From the NCBI RefSeq assembly GCF_005849285.1, contig NZ_CP040517.1, forward strand, positions 874,501-938,500: a DNA stretch of 64,000 bases, read 5' to 3'. The notes below the pieces were generated by a model. The model saw only the letters and a list, made by a program, of their open reading frames with translations, ran no database searches and was not told the origin of the DNA. This DNA is from Luteithermobacter gelatinilyticus. Its GTDB lineage: Bacteria > Pseudomonadota > Alphaproteobacteria > Sphingomonadales > Emcibacteraceae. Shown here in pieces: positions 1-10,637 of this stretch; position 1 is the stretch's first letter; every line of letters starts with the position of its first letter. The translations under genes and the position numbers were made by a program.

Positions 1-1
1 G

Positions 2-661
2 GATGTGAGCGACCGGCTTTCCCTGGACTGGCTTGCGGCCCATCTGCCGCGCGATGCCAATTGGTGGGCCAGTCCGCGGCGGCGGGCGGTAGAGACGGCA
101 CAGGCTTTGCAGAAAAGTCTTTCTTTACGCCTGCCCATCTGGGAGGATACGCGCCTGGGAGAACAGGATTTCGGAGATTGGCAGGGTCTTGATTTTCATC
201 AGTTATGGTCAATTATCGAAGATCTGCCGGCGCATAACTGGTCCTTGCTTGCCGCAGACACCCGTCCGCCCGGCGGGGAAAGCTTTCTCGATGTCTGGCA
301 GCGTGTAGGAGATTTTATTACCGAACATACGGCGCAGGCCCATTGCGATCATTATATGCCAGAGAAATATGTGATTGTGGCCCATGCCGGCACGATTAGG
401 GCGTTTGTCGGTCAGGCTCTGGGGCTTGATCCGGAACGGGCCTTGTCTTTGGGGATGCAGCCCCTATCCCTATGTGAGATGCTGCATCAGACGGGAACAG
501 GACGTGGTGGGGCGTGGCAGTTGTTATCGCTCAACAGAACTGCCGTTCCCAATAAGGTGAGAAGCACCAAAGAAAAGGCCACAAAACCAGATTCCGAAAA
601 AACAGATTCTGGTCCTTCAGATTTTGGGGAAACGAAAAATCCAGATGTATCTCAGATCTGA
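2..661 (+). CDS. Histidine phosphatase family protein, 5' end outside window (possible alpha-ribazole phosphatase)
   Basis: The visible part reads in frame from base 2 with no stop. The RHG catalytic motif that opens this family (LxRHGxT) is missing, so the true start lies upstream and the GTG at 5 is probably internal. Seen: a WASPRRRAVETAQAL segment that matches the family's substrate-binding SPxxRAxQTA region, an acidic GEQDFGDWQG stretch, and the second catalytic histidine in VIVAHAGTIRAF. The last ~35 residues are a polar, Lys/Ser/Asp-rich tail not needed by the fold. It converges on the B12 operon, ending 8 bases from the end of cobO, so a CobC-like role (removing phosphate from alpha-ribazole phosphate in nucleotide-loop assembly) is a reasonable inference from context. 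The family alone also includes phosphoglycerate mutases. Confidence 0.8.
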   Translation, partial: DVSDRLSLDWLAAHLPRDANWWASPRRRAVETAQALQKSLSLRLPIWEDTRLGEQDFGDWQGLDFHQLWSIIEDLPAHNWSLLAADTRPPGGESFLDVWQRVGDFITEHTAQAHCDHYMPEKYVIVAHAGTIRAFVGQALGLDPERALSLGMQPLSLCEMLHQTGTGRGGAWQLLSLNRTAVPNKVRSTKEKATKPDSEKTDSGPSDFGETKNPDVSQI

Positions 662-668
662 GAGGGAG

Positions 669-1289
669 TCAGAAATCAATGCCGCGTACAGGTTTTATAC
701 CTGCTTCAAAGGGGTGTTTGATATTTTTCATTTCCGTTACCTGATCCGCCGCTGCCAATAGCGTCGCAGGAGCATCCCGTCCGGTCGCAATAACGTTGCA
801 GAGAGGGTGACGATTAAGAAGGGCGGCTATCACCTCGTCATGGGGCAGATAATTGTAGCGCAGCACAATGTTCAGTTCATCCAGCACCACCAGCTGATAG
901 GCGCCGCTTGTCATCATTTCCACACCAACACTCCAGGCCGCGTGCGCTGCCCGTATATCCTGTTCCCGGTTCTGAGTGTCCCAGGTAAAACCTTCGCCCA
1001 TGATGCGCAGAGTTACCTGCTCGTCAAAACGGGAAAAAAACTGTTTTTCTCCGGTTTTCCACTTGCCCTTGATAAACTGAACGATACCCACTTTCCAGCC
1101 CCAGCCCAGCGCACGAGCAACTGTCCCGAAGGCGGCCGTGGACTTGCCCTTGCCATGACCGGTATGCACCAGAAGCAGACCGCGATCGGTTTTCTTTTTC
1201 TGTTTCATGCGGTTGCGGTGAGCCGCCTGCTGTTGTTTCATATGCTGTTTATGGACTTCATTGAGCGTTTGATCATGATCTGAAGTCAT
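669..1289 (-). CDS. cobO: Cob(I)yrinic acid a,c-diamide adenosyltransferase
   Basis: CobO/BtuR/CobA-type ATP:corrinoid adenosyltransferase, 206 aa, which attaches the 5'-deoxyadenosyl group of ATP to the cobalt of reduced corrinoids. Seen: a polar, basic N-terminus (~40 aa), then the P-loop GHGKGKST at residues ~44-51, followed by AAFGTVARALGWG, the IVQFIKG segment, and the VLDELNIVLRYNYL motif, all in family order and at the family's usual length. It is the last gene of the leftward B12 operon; its start overlaps the end of the threonine-phosphate decarboxylase gene by 17 bases, so translation is probably coupled. Family assignment is firm; preference for cobyrinate diamide or for salvaged cobinamide cannot be told from sequence. 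Confidence 0.95.
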   Translation of the reverse strand: MTSDHDQTLNEVHKQHMKQQQAAHRNRMKQKKKTDRGLLLVHTGHGKGKSTAAFGTVARALGWGWKVGIVQFIKGKWKTGEKQFFSRFDEQVTLRIMGEGFTWDTQNREQDIRAAHAAWSVGVEMMTSGAYQLVVLDELNIVLRYNYLPHDEVIAALLNRHPLCNVIATGRDAPATLLAAADQVTEMKNIKHPFEAGIKPVRGIDF

Positions 1290-2331
1290 GAAATATCCTT
1301 TCCAATGTATTTTCTAGGCGGTGCCAGGCGGAGTCATTAGGTGGCAGGCCAAAACGCAGCCAGTGATCCCGTTCGGTGAAACGGCGCACATAAATGCCGG
1401 CCTGGGCCAGTATATCGGCTTTGGCACACATATCCCGGCCTTCTGTCAAGCAAAACAGGGATGTTCCGCCCCGAACAGCGAAACCATATTTTTCGAGGAG
1501 CTTTCTCAGGCGAGTCATATTCCATTTCAGTCGGCGACGGTTCTCGTCAATCCATATAGCGTCCTCAAATAATCGAGTAAACACCAGAAGGGAAAGCGTG
1601 GAAATCGTCCACATCCCCTGGTGCGTCTTGAGTTTGCGGGCAAGGTATTGGGTGCAGACCGCCGCGCCCAGCCGCAGCCCGGCAAGGCCGGAAAATTTGC
1701 CGGCTGACCGCAAAACCACGACGTTGTCCAGTATGTTATAGTGCAGCAGGCTGACTGCCGGCGTCGTATCCGCAAACGCTTCGTCAATGATAACGGTGCC
1801 GCCCCGTTGACTATAGTCCCGCACAAGGTTGTATAAGGTTGGCGGGTCAATACACCGGCCGTCGGGATTGTTGGGATGGGTCAGGATAAGAACTTTTCCG
1901 GGCGGCAGGTTTTCTAAAAGAGTCGTATCATGGATGGCGTTCACACCATAAGGGATGTTCACCACCCGGTGCCCTGCCCGGCGCCAGCAGCGGGCATGTT
2001 CTGAATAGGTGGGGGTCGCGATGAAAACCTCGTTTTTTGGAAAAAGGCCGGGCAGGGTTTCAATCAGATACTGTGAACCCGGCGCCAGAACCAGCTGATC
2101 CGGGGATAAGCGGGGCGAAAGATAGGCCGCATAGGCGTTCTTGCAGTGCTCGATATCTTTTTCTGAAGGCAGTCGTCCGGCAGCCTGGCGGATCCAGGCG
2201 GGGTCAAGTTTTTCCAGCCATGGATAGGGATAGGGACTGATCCCTGTAGACAGGTCGATCCACGGGCGCGGCGCCGCAGGATAAAGGGTTTTGATATGGG
2301 TCAAATCGCCGCCGTGATGGTGTCGTATCAT
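1273..2331 (-). CDS. cobD: Threonine-phosphate decarboxylase (CobD/CobC type, PLP-dependent)
   Basis: 352-aa fold-type I aminotransferase-like enzyme that makes (R)-1-amino-2-propanol phosphate, the linker of the cobalamin nucleotide loop. Seen: DLSTGISPYPYP near residue 26 (the family's N-terminal substrate motif), THPNNPDG at 151-158, the PLP-ring aspartate in IIDEAFAD (D183), and the Schiff-base lysine in RSAGKFSGLAGLRLG (K212). Called CobC in Pseudomonas denitrificans nomenclature and CobD in Salmonella nomenclature. The start overlaps the cbiB stop by 4 bases (ATGA), placing it in the middle of the operon beside the enzyme that uses its product. Confidence 0.92.
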   Translation of the reverse strand: MIRHHHGGDLTHIKTLYPAAPRPWIDLSTGISPYPYPWLEKLDPAWIRQAAGRLPSEKDIEHCKNAYAAYLSPRLSPDQLVLAPGSQYLIETLPGLFPKNEVFIATPTYSEHARCWRRAGHRVVNIPYGVNAIHDTTLLENLPPGKVLILTHPNNPDGRCIDPPTLYNLVRDYSQRGGTVIIDEAFADTTPAVSLLHYNILDNVVVLRSAGKFSGLAGLRLGAAVCTQYLARKLKTHQGMWTISTLSLLVFTRLFEDAIWIDENRRRLKWNMTRLRKLLEKYGFAVRGGTSLFCLTEGRDMCAKADILAQAGIYVRRFTERDHWLRFGLPPNDSAWHRLENTLERIFHDFRS

Positions 2332-3299
2332 ATTGCTCCCCCTATCAAAAGGGCTAAGACCAGCATGATCCAGCTGATTCCGATAATCCGCAGGCCGGTT
2401 TCAATATCTTTGGGGAGCGCCTCATGTCGGCCTTTGCCGAAATAAGCACCGTCAATCCGATACCCCCCATATTGCCGTGATCCGCCCAGCTGCAGGGACA
2501 AAACACAGGCTAGCGCCGCTTCCGGCCAACCCGCATTGGGGGAGACATGAGCCGGGGCCTGGCATCTCACAAGGCGGACAGCCTCAATCATATTGATCCG
2601 GCCAAGTAGGCCGCCGGCCAGAACAATCAGCAGGGCGCTGAGCCGGGCAGGAATCAGGTTAACCAGATCGTCAAGGCGGGCAGCAGCCATGCCGAAATGC
2701 CGGTAGCGGGGAGTGCGGTGGCCGACCATGCTGTCGGCCGTATTGATGGCTTTATAGGCCACAAGACCGGGGACACCCCCGATCAGATACCAGAAACAGG
2801 GGGCGATTACAGCATCGGAAAAATTTTCTGCCAGACTTTCCAAAGCGGCTTTGATCAAGCCAGAGGAATCCATGGCGCTTACGTCCCGGCCGACAATGCG
2901 TGCCACGGCCTGTCTGGCGGCCGGAATATCTTCATGGTCGAGAGACGTTGCAACTTTCTTCACATGTTCATAAAGGCTACGGGCGGCCAGCAGGGTACTG
3001 GCGAGAACCAGAAGCAGGACTTCGGCCACCACCTCAGGCAAAAAGGTATACATCCCCTTGTGCAGCAAGAAAGTTCCCACTGTAAGGATCAGAAGATAAA
3101 CGGCAAGGCAGATGATGCCCTGAATACGGTTTTTTCTGGAGCTGTGGCAATCAGGCCGGTTCATCCTCTGCTCTAGAAAAGCTAGTAGTTTGCCCATCCA
3201 AACCACCGGATGAGAGAGGCGCCGGTACAGCCAGCGTGGATCGCCGATCAAAGCGTCAAGGAGCAGAATTACAAGGAGGTCGTGTAGGGGGGAGAACAT
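2328..3299 (-). CDS. cbiB: Adenosylcobinamide-phosphate synthase
   Basis: 323-aa integral membrane enzyme of the CbiB family (CobD in Pseudomonas naming), which condenses adenosylcobyric acid with aminopropanol phosphate. Seen: an N-terminal ALIGDPRWLYRRLSHPVVWMGKL block diagnostic of the family, several hydrophobic spans (near 60-80 and 90-110, with another at the C-terminus), the VGRDVSAMDSSGLIKAALESLAENFSDAVIAP-type core, and VAYKAINTADSMVGHRTPRYRHFGMAAARLDD. Length is normal. It starts 18 bases after btuF and overlaps the next gene, consistent with a single transcript driven by the upstream riboswitch. Confidence 0.95.
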   Translation of the reverse strand: MFSPLHDLLVILLLDALIGDPRWLYRRLSHPVVWMGKLLAFLEQRMNRPDCHSSRKNRIQGIICLAVYLLILTVGTFLLHKGMYTFLPEVVAEVLLLVLASTLLAARSLYEHVKKVATSLDHEDIPAARQAVARIVGRDVSAMDSSGLIKAALESLAENFSDAVIAPCFWYLIGGVPGLVAYKAINTADSMVGHRTPRYRHFGMAAARLDDLVNLIPARLSALLIVLAGGLLGRINMIEAVRLVRCQAPAHVSPNAGWPEAALACVLSLQLGGSRQYGGYRIDGAYFGKGRHEALPKDIETGLRIIGISWIMLVLALLIGGAI

Positions 3300-3316
3300 G
3301 ATTTGTTTTTCTGCAT

Positions 3317-4195
3317 TTATTTTTCTACGGCGTGGACGTCGGACCGAACGAGACGGTTGGCTTCACGCGTGATATAATCGGCAGCTTCGGCCACAAAAAT
3401 GCCGTTGCAGGACAGATAACGGCCGGGCACAAAAATGGTGGGAATCTGGTCAACCATCCGACCGATGACCCTGTGGCGGCTGATGCTCCAGTTTGACGGG
3501 CGGTTGGAATCCAAGTCGAAAAAACTGGCGATAATGATGTCTGGCGGATGTTTGACCAGCATTTCCAGTGGCAGTGTGCGCCAGCCCGAAAGATCCAGTT
3601 CGTCGGCAAGGGTGTCAAAGCCTGCCAGCTTGATCAGGTCATTGACAAAGGTATTTTTCCCGGCGGTCACTCCGCTGGGCGTCAGGTAAAGCGCCCGCAG
3701 ATTACGCCGCGGCAGGTTTTTCAGCCTGTCAAATCGGGCTTTAAGTTCCTTGATTTTGTTTTCCGCCCGGTCCGCCTGATTCAGGGCCTGTCCCACCTCG
3801 CGGATATTACGGATCAGGGTTTCCTGATCACTGCCATAGATTGCGGAAGTAACCCGGATATTCTTTTTCCTGAGAAAGTCAAGCATATCCCAGCCGCTCC
3901 AGTAGCGAACGACCTGATCCGGGGCACGGCTCAGGATAGCTTCCGCTGTGGCCCTGACTTGCGGGAGGCCCAAGGCGCGCTCCCGGTAAAAACTGTGACG
4001 GGCGGTAGCATCCATTGACAGGGCCAAAATCTGGCTGCGCTCTGCCAGGGCCAGAACATACTGGTCTGCGCAATAGTCCAGGGAGATGACCTTGGGCAGG
4101 CTGTCCTCCGCTTGGGCACCACAGCCGAGCCCCCCAAGAAAGACGACGGCCATCCGGCAGATCAGGCGTCTGATAAGGAAGGCCGTCTTTTTCAT
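3317..4195 (-). CDS. btuF: Periplasmic B12-binding protein of an ABC transporter (BtuF-like)
   Basis: 292-aa helical-backbone substrate-binding protein. Seen: a Sec signal peptide (MKKTAFLIRRL then a hydrophobic stretch, cleavage probably after CGAQA), VISLDYCADQYVLAL typical of cobalamin/ferric-siderophore binding proteins, a long central helix region (residues ~145-185, charged, KIKELKARF) and a C-terminal lobe with IIIASFFDLDSN. Its ATG overlaps the btuB stop (TGATG), so translational coupling to the receptor is likely. No BtuC permease or BtuD ATPase gene is in the window; these would have to be elsewhere. The B12 assignment rests on the riboswitch and on neighbouring genes; by fold alone haem or siderophore binding is possible. 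Confidence 0.85.
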   Translation of the reverse strand: MKKTAFLIRRLICRMAVVFLGGLGCGAQAEDSLPKVISLDYCADQYVLALAERSQILALSMDATARHSFYRERALGLPQVRATAEAILSRAPDQVVRYWSGWDMLDFLRKKNIRVTSAIYGSDQETLIRNIREVGQALNQADRAENKIKELKARFDRLKNLPRRNLRALYLTPSGVTAGKNTFVNDLIKLAGFDTLADELDLSGWRTLPLEMLVKHPPDIIIASFFDLDSNRPSNWSISRHRVIGRMVDQIPTIFVPGRYLSCNGIFVAEAADYITREANRLVRSDVHAVEK

Positions 4196-6057
4196 CAGAA
4201 TGTTCCTCTTATACCGGCATAGACAGACCGGTCCGGAGTGCCATAACCCAGAACCTGCTGATATTCCTTATCAAACAGGTTATCAATCCGGCCGAAGATT
4301 TCGATATGATCTTGCAGCCGGTAGCGGGCCCTGAGGTCAATGCGGAGCCAGGACGAAATGATTTGGCCGCCTCTGTCGTTTTCTTCCCCGTTATAGGTGG
4401 CGGCAAGGTTGATGCCCAGCCTGTCCGTAGCCTGCCAGTCCATCTGGCCATAAGCCATATGTTCGGGCACGCGGATAAGCTTTTCGCCACTGTTGCGGTC
4501 TGTGGCGTCCGTATAGGTGTAGTTGCCGCTGATCTTCAGCGTGTCTGTGATCTGCCCGACCAGCCGCAGTTCCACGCCTTGGGACCTGACCCTGTTGATG
4601 TTGTCATATCCTGAGGTAAAGGAAAAGTCGATCATATTGTCCACATCCTGGCGGAAATACGTGGCCGCAAGAAAAAGACGATCTTGCAGAAAAGCTTGCT
4701 CAATGCCGATTTCCCAGCCTTCGGATTCTTCCGGCTTGAGGTCGGGATTGGGCGCCGAAAGCCCGCAAAAAGTACAGACAAAGGTCAACTGGAACACGCT
4801 GGGCGCCTTGAAGCCTTCGGCCCAGTTGGCAAAAACCTTGGTGCCGGTGGCTTCGCGGTAATAGGAGGCGGTAAATCGCGGTGTCGTGGTTGCGCCATAT
4901 TGGCTGTGATCATCATAACGTAATCCGGCTGTAAGTGTGAAGCCTTCTAGACCCTGCCAGCTGAGTTCACTGAACAGGCTGTCGATGTCAAAAGACTTGT
5001 CTGACACGCTTGCCGCTTTACTTGTTTCGTGTTGGGCGCCGAAAGAGAGAATGAAGGCCCGCGTGAGTTCCGCAATCCCCAGATAATCCAGATTAAAGCG
5101 GGTGCCTTCGGCGACAAAGGGTGCAAAGATTTCGCTAATGCTTTCCCGGTTGGTTTCTGCATAATCGACAGAAAAGGTATTGCGGAATCGATCATCTGCA
5201 AAATTCAGATATCCTTTGGCGCCAATCAGAAATTCCTCGGAATACCCGATTTCGGCACCATCCATCGGGCCGGCCTGGTCAAATTCATTACGGTTGTCCG
5301 TGTAGCGGCTGATCAGTTCAGTGCTAAATGTGTCATTAAGCCGGGCGCGGACTTTGCCGTGCAGGGTGTAATTCCAATAGCCGTCCTGTTCCGTGTTCCC
5401 GTCATTTTCATCGGCTTTGGAAATGCCGTCCGTGCGGATGCCGCTGAGGGACAGGTTAAAGGTGATTTTGTCATTGCCGCCATAAAGGCTGCCACTGCTG
5501 CGAAGCGTGTTATAAGAGCCGCCCTCCACGGAAAACCCGCCCCCCAGACCGGGTTTGCCCGTGGCGGTAATAATGTTGATTACCCCACCAATGGCGTCGG
5601 AGCCATACAGGATGGATTGTGGGCCTTTGAGAACCTCAATGCGGTCAATGCCAGTGGGGTCCAGATGGGCGAAATTATACCCGCCGCCGGGACTGGAAAC
5701 GTCATTGATCTGAATGCCGTCGATCAGCACGACGGTTTGATCTGAACTTGCCCCACGGATGCGCAGGCTTGAGGTTCCGCCAAAGGCGCCATTGCTGTTG
5801 AGGGTAAGACCAGGGATGGTCTGCAAGGCGTCCTGAATAAACACCGTCTGGGTGGTTGTCAGGTCATCGGAATCAAGTGTTTCAATGCTGCTGCCCACTT
5901 CGGACAGAGGCCGGGCGTACCGGGTGGCGGTGACGACGATTTCCTCGTCCGCCACATAAGCACTTTCGGCGGCACTTTCAGCATAACCCGGAAGGGCGTG
6001 AAAGGTGATGAGAAAGGCCAGTAGGCTTGTACGTCCCGTAAGATGGTGTTTCCTCAT
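4195..6057 (-). CDS. btuB: TonB-dependent vitamin B12 receptor (BtuB-like)
   Basis: 620-aa outer-membrane receptor that would import cobalamin or other corrinoids using TonB energy. Start chosen at 6057 because MRKHHLTGRTSLLAFL begins a signal peptide and a GAGGAG ribosome site lies at 6067-6072; the frame stays open upstream but runs into the riboswitch and encodes no receptor sequence there. Seen: TonB box-like EEIVVTATRYARPLSEVG, plug domain with VLIDGIQINDVSSPGGGYNFAHLDP and RIEVLKGPQSILYGSDAIGGVINIIT, then a 22-strand-type barrel ending in an aromatic terminus (YAGIRGTF). Its placement directly behind a cobalamin riboswitch and ahead of btuF and cbiB supports the substrate call. Confidence 0.92.
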   Translation of the reverse strand: MRKHHLTGRTSLLAFLITFHALPGYAESAAESAYVADEEIVVTATRYARPLSEVGSSIETLDSDDLTTTQTVFIQDALQTIPGLTLNSNGAFGGTSSLRIRGASSDQTVVLIDGIQINDVSSPGGGYNFAHLDPTGIDRIEVLKGPQSILYGSDAIGGVINIITATGKPGLGGGFSVEGGSYNTLRSSGSLYGGNDKITFNLSLSGIRTDGISKADENDGNTEQDGYWNYTLHGKVRARLNDTFSTELISRYTDNRNEFDQAGPMDGAEIGYSEEFLIGAKGYLNFADDRFRNTFSVDYAETNRESISEIFAPFVAEGTRFNLDYLGIAELTRAFILSFGAQHETSKAASVSDKSFDIDSLFSELSWQGLEGFTLTAGLRYDDHSQYGATTTPRFTASYYREATGTKVFANWAEGFKAPSVFQLTFVCTFCGLSAPNPDLKPEESEGWEIGIEQAFLQDRLFLAATYFRQDVDNMIDFSFTSGYDNINRVRSQGVELRLVGQITDTLKISGNYTYTDATDRNSGEKLIRVPEHMAYGQMDWQATDRLGINLAATYNGEENDRGGQIISSWLRIDLRARYRLQDHIEIFGRIDNLFDKEYQQVLGYGTPDRSVYAGIRGTF

Positions 6058-6149
6058 AATATTATACTCCTCATTCAGTCGCAAAAGGACCGACTGTTTG
6101 TGAACCATGCGCTTGTGAGGAGATTTTGGGAAAACACCCGACCCTCCGC

Positions 6150-6402
6150 ACCAGCAACTCCTGTCGCCAATACGGATGTTCCGCCCTGATCCATTGTCCC
6201 GATGGTCAGGTGGGCGACCAGATGGCAGGTTTCCTGGCTCTTGGGTTATTGCTTCTGTTTCGCCTTCCCGGACAGGGTCCAGTGACATTTAAAGAAAAGA
6301 AGCTCGCCAATTACAGTTGCGGGCACAGCCACGGCTTGGGAAATTCACAGAATATATTCCGTACCGTGTTCCCTTTTAACCCCGAAGGGCACCATCTGCG
6401 GC
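6150..6402 (-). promoter_or_regulatory. Cobalamin riboswitch upstream of btuB
   Basis: On the minus strand the order is: GATGGTGCCC..TTCGGGGTTAAAAGGGAA (6395-6370), a GTCACTGG..CCGGGAAGG block around 6288-6264, and the B12 box AGCCAGGAAACCTGCC at 6239-6224. CAGATGG (6399-6393) can pair with CCATCTG (6226-6220) to close the aptamer. The remaining ~70 bases toward btuB form the expression platform. In this class adenosylcobalamin binding lowers expression, so high B12 should shut the btuB-cobO operon. The 3' limit is approximate. Confidence 0.93.
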
Positions 6403-6462
6403 TGATATATACACAGAGTTGGCAAGTTGATCAACTAAGAATTCGTCTGAGAAGAGGGGCCC

Positions 6463-6954
6463 TCAGGACTGCCGGTCGTTTTCTTCCCGGGTGATATCCC
6501 CGACATCCAGAACCGGCGAGGCGTCCAGACGTTCTGCATCCATCATCTGGGCCACCCGTTGTAGGGCTGCGAGGATAAAGCTTTGTTCCCAGTCCTCCAG
6601 TTGGTCAAATTGGGTGCTGAATTTATCCTGCAGGGCGGGGGGGGCCTTGGTCAGTGTCGCATGCCCCTTATCTGTCAGGTGAACCAGAACCTTACGCTTG
6701 TCCTGGGAGTCGCGTTCCCGAAACACCATGTCGGCGGCGGACAAGCGGTCAACAATGGTTGTGACTGTGGCCTGGGTCAGGTTCATTTCCTGCGCCAGAC
6801 GGCCGATGGTCACGTCACCAAGTTCATGGATCGTTTGCAGCAGCAGAAGCTGTGGCAGGGTCAGGCCGGTTTCCCGGGCCAGCCTTTTGGAATGCAGGTC
6901 CGTGGCGCGAATGATCCGGCGCAGGGCAACTAAGACTTTTTCTTTGGCATCCAT
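6463..6954 (-). CDS. ectR: MarR-family regulator, EctR type
   Basis: 163-aa winged-helix repressor of the MarR family. Seen: MDAKEKVLVALRRIIRATDLHSKRL at the N-terminus, recognition-helix region LAQEMNLTQATVTTIVDRL, the beta-wing with RERDSQDKRKVLVHLT, and a C-terminal LEDWEQSFILAALQRVAQMMDAERLDASPVL stretch. That N- and C-terminal combination is the signature of EctR1 proteins known from other ectoine producers, where they repress the adjacent ectABC-ask operon. It lies divergent from ectA across a ~300-bp AT-rich spacer containing palindromes (7122-7161), matching this role. Confidence 0.88.
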   Translation of the reverse strand: MDAKEKVLVALRRIIRATDLHSKRLARETGLTLPQLLLLQTIHELGDVTIGRLAQEMNLTQATVTTIVDRLSAADMVFRERDSQDKRKVLVHLTDKGHATLTKAPPALQDKFSTQFDQLEDWEQSFILAALQRVAQMMDAERLDASPVLDVGDITREENDRQS

Positions 6955-7121
6955 AATTTTTGATCACCTTGGTTTCTGTCGTTTGTCCAGAAAGGTGGCA
7001 TGGGACTAGGCAAAGCTCAAGGACATCTTTTGTGACATATCCTGTCTTGTAAGAAACGTTAATACAAATGGTCGGATTATTTCACAAAATTCACAAAAAG
7101 AATAATTTGAGTATCAAATTT

Positions 7122-7161
7122 TAAATAATAATATTATTTACGAAATAATTCCTGAATTATT
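7122..7161. promoter_or_regulatory. Two AT-rich palindromes in ectR-ectA spacer, candidate EctR operators
   Basis: TAAATAATAATATTATTTA at 7122-7140 is a perfect palindrome with 9-base arms around one base. AATAATTC-CT-GAATTATT at 7144-7161 is a second inverted repeat with 8-base arms. They sit between the divergent ectR and ectA genes in a spacer (6955-7253) that otherwise shows only very AT-rich sequence. MarR proteins bind such dyads; the link to EctR is inference. Confidence 0.5.
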
Positions 7162-7253
7162 CCTGTAATTGCTTGAAAAAAATATATAGAAATACTAAAT
7201 AAATACCAAAATTTATCTTGAAGTTCAAAGTAAAGGATGGGCTTTGTATCGTT

Positions 7254-9145
<1,892 letters not shown>

Positions 9146-9245
9146 GCCTGTCAAAATGAAATGTTTCCGGGCGCCCGGCATGGCGTCCGGTCCGATCTGA
9201 TTGTTGAATGATCCTGGAAAAATTTATGAAGGAAAGCTGAGAAAA

Positions 9246-9644
9246 ATGATCGTCAGACATCTGAGTGAAGCGGAAAAAGGTGAACGCAAGGTCGAAGCGG
9301 AAAACTGGAACAGCGTCCGGTTGTTGCTCAAGGAAGACAATATGGGGTTTTCCTTTCATATCACCACCATTTATGCCGGCACGGAAACCCCGATCTGGTA
9401 TCAAAATCACCTTGAATCCGTCTATTGCATCAGCGGGGAAGGCGAGGTGGAAACCTGCGATGACGGCAAGGTGTATCCCATTACGCCAGGCATGATCTAC
9501 ATCCTGGACAAGCATGACAAACATATTCTGCGGGCCAAGACGGAAATGAAAATGGCCTGTGTGTTCAATCCGCCACTCAATGGCAAGGAAGTTCATGATG
9601 AAAATGGAGTCTATCCGCTCGAAGCAGCATCAGTTGCCGAATGA
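9246..9644 (+). CDS. ectC: Ectoine synthase
   Basis: 132-aa cupin enzyme that cyclises N-gamma-acetyl-diaminobutyrate to ectoine. Seen: [28 protein letters not shown], an EctC N-terminus, the [29 protein letters not shown] cupin motif with metal-ligand candidates, and [20 protein letters not shown], with normal length. Start chosen at the ATG at 9246, which has an AAGGAAAGC ribosome site and matches family proteins; the longer open frame adds 15 residues of no similarity. Follows ectB after 100 bp and precedes ectD by 13 bp. Confidence 0.96.
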   Translation: MIVRHLSEAEKGERKVEAENWNSVRLLLKEDNMGFSFHITTIYAGTETPIWYQNHLESVYCISGEGEVETCDDGKVYPITPGMIYILDKHDKHILRAKTEMKMACVFNPPLNGKEVHDENGVYPLEAASVAE

Positions 9645-9657
9645 CAAAGGAGGTCTC

Positions 9658-10575
9658 ATGATTGCGGATATTTATCCCTCCCGAAAAAGCGCCGAGCCAC
9701 AAATTTTGCTGCGTCATGATCCTGTGGTGTACACGGAAATGCAGGATGGCATGTTTCTGAGCAGGGAACAGAAACAGGAATTTGAGGAAAAGGGGTTTTT
9801 GGTTCTGAAAAACATTTTTTCAGAGGTTGAGATTCGGCTGTTGCAACAGGAGCTCAGCGATCTGCGTCAGCGCTTCAAAGAACTGAAAGGCCGCGAGGAG
9901 GTCATCAGTGAACCAAATAGCGGAGAAATCAGGTCGATTTTCAAAATCCATGACAGTAGTCCGGTTTTCAGCCGGCTTGCCAGGGATTCCCGGCTGGTGC
10001 ACGCCGCTCAGGACATTCTGGCGGATGAGGTCTATATCCATCAGTCGCGGCTTAACTACAAGCCGGGATTTGAGGGCAAGGAATTTTACTGGCATTCAGA
10101 TTTTGAAACCTGGCATGTGGAAGACGGCCTGCCCAATATGCGCACGGTCAGTATTTCTATCACTCTGACGGACAATACGTCGCAAAACGGAGCGTTGATG
10201 TTGATTCCCGGTTCCCACAAGGATTTCATCAGTTGTGTGGGGGAGACCCCGGAAGATCATTACAAAGAATCACTGAAAAAACAGGAATACGGCGTTCCCG
10301 ATCATGACAGCCTGGAATATCTGGCCAATAAGGGCGGCATAGAGCAGGCCTTGGGGCCGGCAGGAACGGTGGTGATTTTCGACTGCAATACCATGCATGG
10401 GTCCAATAGCAATATCACCCCCTATGCCCGCAGCAATGCCTTCTTTGTGTACAACAGCATGCAAAACAAGGCTCAGGCGCCTTTTGGCAATATTCCGCCA
10501 AGGCCGGAATTTGTGGCGACCCGGGAAAAATTTGTGGCCGTTCGTCCCGAGGAAAGGCCGCTTTTAAAAACATAA
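9658..10575 (+). CDS. ectD: Ectoine 5-hydroxylase
   Basis: 305-aa Fe(II)/2-oxoglutarate dioxygenase (PhyH superfamily) that converts ectoine to 5-hydroxyectoine. Seen: iron ligands in FYWHSDFETWH (H146, D148) and TMHGSNSN (H247), close to the positions described for characterised EctD proteins, and the EctD-specific stretch containing QSRLNYKPGFEGKEFYWHSDFE. An AAAGGAGG ribosome site precedes the ATG at 9658; the open frame extends 33 codons upstream inside ectC, but that part is a shadow of ectC. Its presence implies hydroxyectoine as an additional protectant. Confidence 0.96.
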   Translation: MIADIYPSRKSAEPQILLRHDPVVYTEMQDGMFLSREQKQEFEEKGFLVLKNIFSEVEIRLLQQELSDLRQRFKELKGREEVISEPNSGEIRSIFKIHDSSPVFSRLARDSRLVHAAQDILADEVYIHQSRLNYKPGFEGKEFYWHSDFETWHVEDGLPNMRTVSISITLTDNTSQNGALMLIPGSHKDFISCVGETPEDHYKESLKKQEYGVPDHDSLEYLANKGGIEQALGPAGTVVIFDCNTMHGSNSNITPYARSNAFFVYNSMQNKAQAPFGNIPPRPEFVATREKFVAVRPEERPLLKT

Positions 10576-10637
10576 ACGGATGGAATGTCGGGCCCGGAAG
10601 CCACCTGAACAACAGAGGACGCCACGAAGGAAAGATA

